From: Pseudomonadota bacterium
GTDB lineage: Bacteria > Pseudomonadota > Alphaproteobacteria > Rhizobiales > Beijerinckiaceae
Length of the DNA: 6,749 bases
Reading direction: 5' to 3'
Assembly: GCA_023452965.1 (NCBI GenBank)
Contig: JAEXUU010000180.1
Location: forward strand, 1-6,749
In this document: in pieces, positions 1-5,210 of the stretch
How the letters are laid out: every line of letters starts with the position of its first letter
Numbering within the stretch: the stretch's first letter is position 1
Made by a program: the position numbers and the translations under genes
The notes under the pieces: model-generated
Databases searched by the model: none
Told to the model about the DNA's origin: nothing
Seen by the model: the letters and a program-made list of their open reading frames with translations, nothing else

Positions 1-1202
1 TGCCGCATCAGCCGAAGATACAGCATCGTCGCGAGATCGGCATGCTGCATCGGCGCGATCTTGCGATAATCCGGCAGGCCGCAGACCTCCCAGAGCCGCG
101 TCACCGCCGGCCTGCCCTGCGCCAGCCTTGCGACATCATGGTCGCGCGCCAGGATTTCCAGCGTGGTCATGTCCTCGGCGATCAGCGCGCGGGTCATTCC
201 CTGTTCCTGCGGCTGCTGGTTGAGGCTGTCGAGCAGCCCCGGGACCGAGCGCAGGTCGAGATCGGAATTGCGCCATTGCAGCTGGCGAATCGGCTCGAAG
301 CGGTGATACTCGATCGCCTCGACCAGTTCGGCATCGAAAGGCGGCGCCCGACCGGTGGTGCCGAACGTCCCATCGCGCAAATGGCGACCGGCCCGGCCGG
401 CGATCTGGCCGAATTCCGCCGGATGCAGCTTTCGGAAATGATGGCCGTCGAACTTGCTGTCCCCGGCGAAGGCGATGTGGTCGACATCGAGGTTGAGCCC
501 CATGCCGATCGCGTCGGTGGCGACGAGATAGTCGACATCGCCGGACTGGTAGATCTCGACCTGGGCATTGCGCGTGCGCGGTGAGAGCGCGCCCAGCACC
601 ACCGCCGCCCCGCCCTTCTGCCGGCGGATCAGCTCGGCGATGGCGTAGACCTCCTCGGCCGAGAAGGCGACGATCGCCGAACGGCGCGGCAGCCGGGTGA
701 TCTTGCGGTCCCCGGCGAAGGTGAGGTTCGAGAGGCGCGGCCGCGTCACCACATTGGCGCCCGGGATCAGCTGCTCGATGAGAGGCCGCATCGTGCCCGC
801 GCCGATCAGCATCGTCTCGGCCCGGCCGCGATGGTTCAGCAGCCGGTCGGAGAAGACATGGCCGCGGTCGAGATCGGCGGCGAGCTGAATCTCGTCGACG
901 GCGACGAAGTCGACGGCGAGGTCGCGCGGCATCGCCTCGACCGTGCAGACCCAGAAGCGCGGCCGCTCCGGCTTGATCTTCTCCTCGCCGGTGACGAGCG
1001 CCACCGCCTCCGGACCAACCTTCTCGACGACACGCTGATAGACCTCGCGCGCCAAAAGGCGCAGCGGCAGGCCGATCATCCCCGTGGGATGCGCGATCAT
1101 CCGTTCGATGGCGAGATGGGTCTTGCCCGTATTCGTCGGGCCGAGCACCGCCGTAACGCCGCGTGCGCGGAGCGAAGGCGGAAGGGAGCGGGGTTGGATC
1201 AA
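1..1202 (-). CDS. SUV3-type DEAD/DEAH-box RNA helicase, N-terminal part (truncated by window edge)
   Basis: ATP-dependent superfamily 2 helicase, closest by motif to the mitochondrial RNA-degradation helicase SUV3; probably unwinds structured RNA in the cytoplasm. Four hundred codons are visible before the left edge; family members in Rhizobiales run to about 1000 residues as I recall, so the C-terminal part is missing. Numbering from the proposed TTG start: Walker A GPTNTGKT at 21-28, Walker B box DEIQ (typical of SUV3, not DEAD) at 103-106, motif III-like GAGTMRP at 134-140, motif V ATDAIGMGLN at 228-237 and motif VI QIAGRAGR at 266-273. All core ATPase and helicase motifs are intact. The frame is closed upstream by TAG at 1251-1253 and there is no ATG between that stop and Walker A. 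TTG at 1200-1202 is the best start: it gives a short leader MIQPRSLPPS and has AGGAAAG at 1213-1219, ten bases upstream. CTG at 1221-1223 is a weaker alternative. Family call is confident; the start is moderate. Confidence 0.93.
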   Translation of the reverse strand, partial: MIQPRSLPPSLRARGVTAVLGPTNTGKTHLAIERMIAHPTGMIGLPLRLLAREVYQRVVEKVGPEAVALVTGEEKIKPERPRFWVCTVEAMPRDLAVDFVAVDEIQLAADLDRGHVFSDRLLNHRGRAETMLIGAGTMRPLIEQLIPGANVVTRPRLSNLTFAGDRKITRLPRRSAIVAFSAEEVYAIAELIRRQKGGAAVVLGALSPRTRNAQVEIYQSGDVDYLVATDAIGMGLNLDVDHIAFAGDSKFDGHHFRKLHPAEFGQIAGRAGRHLRDGTFGTTGRAPPFDAELVEAIEYHRFEPIRQLQWRNSDLDLRSVPGLLDSLNQQPQEQGMTRALIAEDMTTLEILARDHDVARLAQGRPAVTRLWEVCGLPDYRKIAPMQHADLATMLYLRLMR

Positions 1203-1212
1203 GACGCTGGAG

Positions 1213-1219
1213 CTTTCCT
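1213..1219 (-). promoter_or_regulatory. Probable ribosome binding site deciding a TTG start
   Basis: The minus strand reads AGGAAAG ten bases before TTG (1200-1202). It is the only purine-rich anti-SD match close to an accepted start codon in the helicase frame after the in-frame TAG at 1251-1253. Spacing is slightly long, so initiation may be weak. Confidence 0.4.
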
Positions 1220-1292
1220 GCAGCCTGCGCGGCGAAATACCGGGCCAGCCCTACCGGTTCGGGAGCCCCAAGGGCAACCCGGGCCGTGAACA

Positions 1293-1307
1293 GAACGAGT
1301 CCGGAAC
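1293..1307. promoter_or_regulatory. Candidate LexA (SOS) box GAAC-N7-GAAC
   Basis: The plus strand has GAAC at 1293-1296 and GAAC at 1304-1307 with exactly seven bases between (GTTC-N7-GTTC on the coding strand of the helicase). That is the direct-repeat operator known for LexA in alphaproteobacteria. It sits about 90 bases upstream of the helicase TTG, a sensible place for an operator. A third GAAC at 1288-1291 is nearby. Only eight bases are specified, so chance is possible; SUV3-type helicases are not classical SOS genes. Confidence 0.35.
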
Positions 1308-1401
1308 GAAGCGAGGCCGAATCGCTGACTCCCGCAGAATCAGGTTTCGTTCACGGCGAGATGTCGCGGCAAGCGATTCAAAAACCACAAGATTTTGAAT
1401 C
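1297..1401. promoter_or_regulatory. Cluster of six GANTC (CcrM-type) methylation sites
   Basis: GANTC occurs at 1297, 1319, 1327, 1337, 1375 and 1397 (first bases), six sites in 105 bases. By eye I count about fifteen in the whole window, so 40 percent fall in under two percent of the length. CcrM methylates GANTC in alphaproteobacteria, and the hemi- or fully methylated state of promoter sites can tie transcription to the replication cycle. The sites are seen directly; regulation of the helicase by them is inferred. Confidence 0.6.
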
Positions 1402-1456
1402 GCCCTCGGTTTCCGTCCTTCGCCGACTTGCGCGCGCGAGGGCCGCTTTCGCTCAT
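1340..1456 (-). CDS. Possible 38-residue small protein or leader peptide, unrecognised
   Basis: An ATG at 1454-1456 is preceded by GGGAGG at 1462-1467 with a five-base spacer, the strongest ribosome-binding match in this gap. It opens 38 codons ending in TGA at 1340-1342. The peptide begins MSESGPRARK, is strongly basic with seven arginines and three lysines, and has one short hydrophobic patch (FKILWFLN, residues 20-27). That patch is encoded by the perfect inverted repeat at 1373-1403, so the open frame may be incidental to a palindromic element. It ends 137 bases before the helicase start on the same strand, so a leader-peptide role is conceivable. I do not recognise it and assign no function. 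Confidence 0.22.
   Translation of the reverse strand: MSESGPRARKSAKDGNRGRFKILWFLNRLPRHLAVNET
1373..1403. repeat. Perfect 11-bp inverted repeat with two GANTC sites
   Basis: Left arm GCGATTCAAAA at 1373-1383 and right arm TTTTGAATCGC at 1393-1403 are exact reverse complements around a nine-base loop. Each arm carries one GANTC site. No T-run follows outside the stem on either strand, so it is not a standard intrinsic terminator. It could be an operator for a dimeric regulator, a dispersed palindromic repeat, or a transcript hairpin. Confidence 0.7.
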
Positions 1457-1460
1457 GTAG

Positions 1461-1479
1461 GCCTCCCGCGCGGGAAGGC
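1461..1479 (-). promoter_or_regulatory. GC-rich hairpin that would hide the small-ORF ribosome binding site
   Basis: On the minus strand GCCTTCCC and GGGAGGC pair around a GCGC loop with one bulged or wobble position. The right arm is the GGGAGG ribosome binding site of the 38-codon ORF, so folding would occlude it. There is no T-tract after it, which argues against a terminator for the upstream hydrolase gene. Confidence 0.35.
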
Positions 1480-1516
1480 GAGAGGCAAAAGCGAAAATAG
1501 TCGCGCACCCGACAGC

Positions 1517-2407
1517 TCAGTCGCCGAAGACTTCGGCGAAGACCTCGGCCGCCTCGTCGGGCGCCTCGACATGGACGAAATGACCGGCGTCCTCGCAATA
1601 GGTCACTTCGACGTCGTCGAAATAATAGGACAGGAAGGCGCTCCATTCCGCCTTCAGGACCGGGTCGTGTCGGCCCCAATGCACCCGCGTCGGCTGGTGG
1701 ATCGGGACGGAAGGCGTCGGATGACCGTCGATGGCGGCGATCCGCGCCGCATTCTGGCTGCGGTACCAGTCGAAGCCGCCGCGCAGATTGCCGGGTTTCA
1801 GGAAGTTCTCGACCCAGCGGTCGAAGACCGGCGCGAAGGCGTCCTTGCGATGGCACCAATGCGTCAGGAAATGCCCGAGATAGAGTGCGCAGGCCTCGCG
1901 GCTGGAGCCGATCAGCTGCTCGGCCAGCGGCAATTGCTGGAAGGACTGGTACCAGATCTCGTTGACATGGCCCTCGCGCACCCAGGCCGAGCCGACGCTC
2001 GGCGTCGGGCAGTTGAAAAACAAGAGCTTCTCGACCCGCTGCGGATGGCGCCGCGCCAGCCCCTGGGCGACATAGGCCCCGACATCGTGGCCGACGACGC
2101 CGACCGGCCCGGTCCCGAGTGCCTCCAGCAGGGCGGCGATGTCGTCGGCATGGCTGTTGGCCCCGACATCGCTGCGCGGCGCGGGCGATTTGGCGCTGTC
2201 GCCGAAGCCACGCAGGTCGGGAGCGATCAGGCGGAACTCGCCATGCAGGCGGTTCATCAGCGGCAGCCAGGTCATCCAGAATTCCGGCCAGCCATGCAGC
2301 AGCAGCACCGCCGGCCCGTCGCCGATCTCGGCGACATGCAGCACGGTATCGCGCACCACCACGTCGCGGCGCCGCAATCCTGGCGGCAGTGAAAAATCGC
2401 CGGGCAT
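1517..2407 (-). CDS. Alpha/beta hydrolase, epoxide-hydrolase-like (aspartate nucleophile)
   Basis: Predicted cytoplasmic hydrolase of 296 residues with no signal peptide, the usual size for epoxide hydrolases and haloacetate/haloalkane dehalogenases. Oxyanion-hole motif HGWPE is at 38-42 and PDLRGFGDS at 63-71. The nucleophile elbow GHDVG at 106-110 has Asp108 rather than serine, which points to an alkyl-enzyme ester mechanism rather than a simple esterase. The acid is probably Asp248 (GRHDP) and the base His276 (DAGHF). The cap has WY at 152-153 and DWYR at 213-216; such tyrosines polarise the epoxide in epoxide hydrolases, so I favour that over dehalogenase. Substrate cannot be read from sequence. 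ATG at 2407 has TGGAG five bases upstream. It is separated by 160 bases from the DUF3108 gene upstream and 314 bases from the helicase downstream, so operon membership is unclear. Confidence 0.92.
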   Translation of the reverse strand: MPGDFSLPPGLRRRDVVVRDTVLHVAEIGDGPAVLLLHGWPEFWMTWLPLMNRLHGEFRLIAPDLRGFGDSAKSPAPRSDVGANSHADDIAALLEALGTGPVGVVGHDVGAYVAQGLARRHPQRVEKLLFFNCPTPSVGSAWVREGHVNEIWYQSFQQLPLAEQLIGSSREACALYLGHFLTHWCHRKDAFAPVFDRWVENFLKPGNLRGGFDWYRSQNAARIAAIDGHPTPSVPIHQPTRVHWGRHDPVLKAEWSAFLSYYFDDVEVTYCEDAGHFVHVEAPDEAAEVFAEVFGD

Positions 2408-2567
2408 GTCGGCTCCAGGGTCGAATCGCGGCGAAAGGCTAGCCCTCCCACCGCCGATGCGGCAATCCGCCGAACGGCAACGCCTTCATGCGCTGGGAGG
2501 AGAGGAAGCAAGGATAAGCGACGGCGGCGACGCCCTTCCCGCTCGAACGCGCCGCGGGCGCCTGACC

Positions 2568-3395
2568 TCAGTTGCGCGAGGTCGCCGCCGTGACGCCGGG
2601 ATCGACCTTGAAGCGCGAGGCCTCGATCACCGCGGTGCCGATCATCGTCTTCACCGAGATCCGCACCGGCAGCATCATGCCCGTACCGGCGATCGGGGCG
2701 AGCCAGGTCGAGATTTCCTTGTTCTCGGCCATGAATTTGGTGCTCGGCCGCAGCGCCCGGTGGCCGGAGATCGGCACATAGCGTGCCTGGCAGATCGAGA
2801 CCGGGCCGCTGTAGCCGTCGAGCTTGACCTCGCGGGTGCCGGCATAGCTCAGCTTGATGTCGTAGCGCGCAGCGCCGTCGAAGATCGGCAAGGTGCGGTT
2901 GCAGGCCGCCGCGCCCGAGTTCCGCCCGCCTTCGACCGGCATCAGGAAAGCGCTGATCGGGTCCATGACATTGCGGCGATGGGCGTCGCTGATCGGCACC
3001 CGGTCCGGCTTGGCATCGATCGGCGGTTCGATCTCCACCGCCCGCACGGCATTGCCGTCGAGCGCCATCCGGACAGTGCGGCTCTCGCTCGAGCTCGCCG
3101 AGGAGATCGCGAAGGTCGCCGGCGCGAGCCGGCCTGAATTGAGATTGCCGGTGGCGACGCCCGAACCGCGCCCGCCGGTGAAGCCGCCGACGAGCCCCGT
3201 CAACTTGGCCTGAACGTCGAGCTTGTAGCGGCTGCCCTCGATGTCCCCGCTGAGGCTGGCCTTGCCGAAGGTCATCCCGAGCAACGAGACGTCATAGGCC
3301 GCGTCGAGCGAAGCCGCCCCGGCAGGAACCACGCCCGCAAGCAGCAGAGCTGCCAGGGACAGCCCGGGCAGGGACGGCGTGAGGGCGGGCTTCAT
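2568..3395 (-). CDS. Exported DUF3108 domain protein
   Basis: Protein of 275 residues of unknown function resembling the DUF3108 family, which is widespread next to rpmB and the SUV3-like helicase in Rhizobiales as I recall. Residues 1-28 form a Sec-type signal peptide: a short basic start, a hydrophobic run SLAALLLAGVV and cleavage probably at AGA-AS after residue 27 or 28, so the mature protein should be periplasmic. The body is rich in beta-forming alternation and glycine, with FGKASLSG at 43-50 and glycine-rich GLVGGFTGGRG at 67-77. The mature part has only two cysteines, Cys165 and Cys202, which could form a disulfide. Start ATG at 3393-3395 has GGAG seven bases upstream. The family name is moderately sure; secretion is well supported; role unknown. 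Confidence 0.85.
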   Translation of the reverse strand: MKPALTPSLPGLSLAALLLAGVVPAGAASLDAAYDVSLLGMTFGKASLSGDIEGSRYKLDVQAKLTGLVGGFTGGRGSGVATGNLNSGRLAPATFAISSASSSESRTVRMALDGNAVRAVEIEPPIDAKPDRVPISDAHRRNVMDPISAFLMPVEGGRNSGAAACNRTLPIFDGAARYDIKLSYAGTREVKLDGYSGPVSICQARYVPISGHRALRPSTKFMAENKEISTWLAPIAGTGMMLPVRISVKTMIGTAVIEASRFKVDPGVTAATSRN

Positions 3396-3442
3396 CTCGA
3401 TGCTCCGGGCGGCGCGACCGTTCGACAGCTCGCTTGCACTGC

Positions 3443-3477
3443 GAATCGGTCCGAATCGTGACCTGATTAACGGAGTC
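3443..3477. promoter_or_regulatory. Three GANTC sites between divergent genes
   Basis: GANTC sites start at 3443, 3453 and 3473, all within 35 bases, in the gap between the DUF3108 gene (leftward) and rpmB (rightward). The first two are a direct repeat, CGAATCG spaced by ten bases (one helical turn). They lie 50-80 bases upstream of the DUF3108 ATG and so probably in or near its promoter. CcrM-linked control is inferred. Confidence 0.45.
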
Positions 3478-3529
3478 TGACGAGAGGAGGTTACCGAGAT
3501 GTTTCCGTCGCGCCGATCGGCACATCGCC

Positions 3530-3558
3530 TTGACGTGGGTCTGGCGCTTGGTTATAGA
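3530..3558 (+). promoter_or_regulatory. Sigma-70-type promoter for rpmB
   Basis: TTGACG at 3530-3535 and TATAGA at 3553-3558 are separated by exactly 17 bases, close to the housekeeping consensus. Transcription would begin near 3565, giving rpmB a leader of roughly 90 bases. This is the best promoter match in the window and fits a highly expressed ribosomal-protein gene. Confidence 0.75.
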
Positions 3559-3579
3559 CCCGCCACTTCAATTTGACTT

Positions 3580-3634
3580 CCGGTGCTCGCCTGCCGGCAC
3601 GTCGCGTGTCGGCGTTTTGTTTTGGGCACCCCGG
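3580..3634 (+). promoter_or_regulatory. Structured rpmB leader with terminator-like hairpin
   Basis: TGCCGGCAC (3592-3600) pairs with GTGTCGGCG (3606-3614) over nine positions, including two G-U wobbles, around the loop GTCGC, and is directly followed by TTTTGTTTT (3615-3623). That is the form of an intrinsic terminator, yet it lies between promoter and start codon of rpmB. GGTGC (3582-3586) can pair with GCACC (3626-3630), enclosing the hairpin, with flanking CC and GG extending it after a bulge. It may be an attenuator, an autoregulatory protein-binding leader, or the end of a short RNA of about 60 bases. I do not recognise it as a named leader family. Confidence 0.5.
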
Positions 3635-3653
3635 AAACTTTGGGAACGATATC

Positions 3654-3941
3654 ATGGCCCGCCGTTGCGAACTGACCGGGAAAGCCACCCTGACCGGCCA
3701 CCTGGTCAGCCACTCGAACCGCAAGACCAAGACGGTCTTCCGGCCGAACCTCGTCAACGTTACCCTGCAGTCCGACGCGCTCGGCCGCTCGGTCCGCCTG
3801 CGTGTCTCGGCCAACGCCCTGCGCACGGTCGATCATCGCGGTGGCCTCGACGCCTTCCTCGTCAAGGCTCCGGCCGGCGAGCTCTCGACCGGCGCGCTCG
3901 CCCTGAAGCGTGACATCGAGAAGAAGCTCGCCGCCAACTGA
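3654..3941 (+). CDS. rpmB: 50S ribosomal protein L28
   Basis: Structural protein of the large ribosomal subunit, 95 residues, in the normal range for alphaproteobacterial L28. The N-terminus [10 protein letters not shown], then [11 protein letters not shown] and [10 protein letters not shown], are family hallmarks, and the second half carries [11 protein letters not shown] and the C-terminal lysine-rich helix (DIEKKLAAN). ATG at 3654 is chosen because the L28 signature begins there; the weak GGGAA at 3642-3646 is seven bases upstream. An in-frame TTG at 3573 would add 27 residues unlike L28 and read through the leader hairpin, so it is rejected. The gene is monocistronic: strong promoter at 3530-3558 and intrinsic terminator at 3983-4006. 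It has just one cysteine, so no zinc ribbon of the four-cysteine type. Confidence 0.98.
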   Translation: MARRCELTGKATLTGHLVSHSNRKTKTVFRPNLVNVTLQSDALGRSVRLRVSANALRTVDHRGGLDAFLVKAPAGELSTGALALKRDIEKKLAAN

Positions 3942-3982
3942 GCGGGCTTTTCTTCGCGCGGGTTTCCCCTCGCGATTGAATG

Positions 3983-4006
3983 AAGCGGCCGCGAGGCCGC
4001 TTTTTT
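3983..4006 (+). terminator. Intrinsic terminator of rpmB
   Basis: AAGCGGCC (3983-3990) and GGCCGCTT (3995-4002) form a perfect eight-pair stem closed by a GCGA tetraloop of the stable GNRA type, running into six Ts at 4001-4006. It lies 42 bases after the rpmB stop. Confidence 0.92.
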
Positions 4007-4020
4007 CGTTTGGGCGACCT

Positions 4021-4168
4021 GCCCCCTCTCCCCTTGCGGGAGAGGGCTGGGGTGCGGGGCCGCGCGACACTGATCGCATGCCGGCGCGACATTTTTCGAA
4101 ATTCCAAAAGTCCTGCGCGACCCCTCATCCGACCCTTCGGGGCACCTTCTCCCGCAAGGGGAGAAGGG
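4021..4168. repeat. Pair of inverted GC-rich palindromic elements (REP-like)
   Basis: Unit 1 (4021-4059) contains CCCTCTCCC/GGGAGAGGG (4024-4032 and 4038-4046) around CTTGC. Unit 2 (4121-4168) contains CCTTCTCCC/GGGAGAAGG (4145-4153 and 4159-4167) around GCAAG. The units are near-exact reverse complements over CCCCTTGCGGGAGA and lie in opposite orientation about 60 bases apart, so the block could also form one long cruciform. Sequences of this kind are scattered between genes in many Rhizobiales genomes, from general knowledge. They sit between the convergent ends of rpmB and the phytase-like gene and may act in transcript end protection or termination of the leftward operon, which has no T-tailed terminator of its own. 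Confidence 0.75.
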
Positions 4169-4199
4169 CAGGATCGAGCCCGGGCATGCCGAGGCGCTG

Positions 4200-5210
4200 C
4201 TATTGCGCCAGCTCGAACTCCAGCAGCACCGTCCGCTGCAGGAAGGTCGAGAAATTATCGTCCGAGATCAGGGTGATGATGGTCCGCCCGCCTTCCTGGT
4301 GGACAGCCATCCCCTCCATGTTATCGATCTCCTGACCGAGATCGGCCTCGATCAGGATCGGTCCGTCGAGCCGCGCCCCCGGTCGCAGCGCAGTGCCGGC
4401 GATTCGGCGGATGCGCATGCCGACCCCGCGCAGCGGCCGGTACCACCTCTCCAGCAGCAGCATGTCGCCGCCGGGCAGGAAGGCGAGGTCGGTGATGTCG
4501 TAGCCATTGCGGCGCACGACCTGGAAGCTGCCAGGCTGGCGTCCGCCGATGATGAAGCCGGTCGTCGGCTCGTCCTCCGAGCCGGAGCGCTCCGAGATCG
4601 CGACGAGGGCGCCCGCCAGCGGCTGGCCGGCCGGGACGACGCCGAGCGCCTCCAGCCCGCGATTGCTCGGCAGGCGCTTCACGGCAGCCGGAACCGGCAC
4701 GATCCGCGCCCGTGCCTCGACGCCGTACCGTCCCCAGTCGAAGCGCAGGATGTCATGCGTGCGTTCGACGGCGAGATAGGCGACGCCGTCCTGGATCGCC
4801 AGCGCTTCGGTATCGTAATAGCGCGAGCGCGAGAGCGGTCGGCCGGAGACACCGAGCACCGGGGCGATCTCTGCCTGCTCCAGCCCGGCGAGGCGACCAT
4901 CACGCCGCACGAGCCGTCCCGTCAGCCAGGAAGCCTTGTCGCTCACCGCCACCAGTTGCGCACCGTCAGGCGAGCGCCAGAGCCCTGAGAAGCCGCCGAA
5001 GCGCGGATGGTTTCCGGTCAGCACGAGCCCGCTGCGGAAGACGAGCTGGCCGAAGCGGGTCTTGGCCTGATTGCCCGGCTCGAAAGCCGTAATCGGCCGA
5101 GCGGAAACGCTGACCGGCAAGCGGCCGGGCTCGATCGCCTCAGCGCGCGCGGGCGGCGCCAGCGCCGCCGCGCCGAGGCCGGCGACGAAAGCCCGTCTGC
5201 TCTGCGTCAT
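4200..5210 (-). CDS. Tat-exported phytase-like esterase-domain protein
   Basis: Protein of 336 residues of the 'esterase-like activity of phytase' family, a beta-propeller-type domain whose true activity is mostly untested. Residues 1-23 are a twin-arginine signal: SRRAF at 4-8, a hydrophobic alanine-rich stretch, and ARA cleavage after residue 23, so it should be exported folded to the periplasm. Conserved acidic family motifs are present: FSGLW at 74-78, YYDTEALA at 131-138, NRGLEAL at 183-189, [11 protein letters not shown] at 238-248, DNMEGMA at 296-302 and SDDNFS at 316-321. These acidic loops could bind metal such as calcium. ATG at 5208-5210 overlaps the cobT stop by ATGA, so translation is probably coupled to cobT and the two are co-transcribed. 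Family assignment is good; substrate unknown, and a link to cobalamin synthesis is not established. Confidence 0.88.
   Translation of the reverse strand: MTQSRRAFVAGLGAAALAPPARAEAIEPGRLPVSVSARPITAFEPGNQAKTRFGQLVFRSGLVLTGNHPRFGGFSGLWRSPDGAQLVAVSDKASWLTGRLVRRDGRLAGLEQAEIAPVLGVSGRPLSRSRYYDTEALAIQDGVAYLAVERTHDILRFDWGRYGVEARARIVPVPAAVKRLPSNRGLEALGVVPAGQPLAGALVAISERSGSEDEPTTGFIIGGRQPGSFQVVRRNGYDITDLAFLPGGDMLLLERWYRPLRGVGMRIRRIAGTALRPGARLDGPILIEADLGQEIDNMEGMAVHQEGGRTIITLISDDNFSTFLQRTVLLEFELAQ

Larger units (their letters stand above)
1203..1516. other. Intergenic region upstream of the helicase
   Basis: This 314-base gap lies between the end of the hydrolase gene and the helicase start, both on the minus strand. 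I see no conserved gene, no T-tailed terminator for the hydrolase and no convincing -35/-10 pair. It does hold a cluster of GANTC sites, a GAAC-N7-GAAC element, a perfect inverted repeat at 1373-1403, a GC-rich hairpin at 1461-1479 and a possible 38-codon ORF, each listed separately. The helicase promoter presumably lies here. Confidence 0.7.

Noticed and set aside
42..1289. Plus-strand open frames over the helicase region
   Set aside because: The minus strand encodes an unbroken helicase with all motifs in order; the plus frames are shadows.
1251..1859. Minus-strand frame that ends at the TAG just before the helicase
   Set aside because: It overlaps the hydrolase in another frame, is arginine-rich low-complexity translation and has no family features. 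It is not an N-terminal part of the helicase, since a stop separates them.
1163..2392. Long plus-strand open frame of about 400 codons
   Set aside because: It is antisense to the hydrolase, shows no recognisable domain, and its composition is what GC-rich codon bias on the other strand produces.
2540..2567. Small GC hairpin after the DUF3108 stop as a terminator
   Set aside because: Only a five-pair stem (GCGCC/GGCGC) and no T-tract.
3499..3576. 25-codon plus-strand ORF with AGGAGG eight bases before ATG
   Set aside because: The ribosome binding match is good, but the rpmB promoter lies inside the ORF, so the main transcript would begin after its start codon. No promoter upstream was convincing.
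3573..3941. Longer rpmB starting at TTG 3573
   Set aside because: The added 27 residues do not resemble L28, and the start would sit just downstream of the predicted transcription start in a folded leader.
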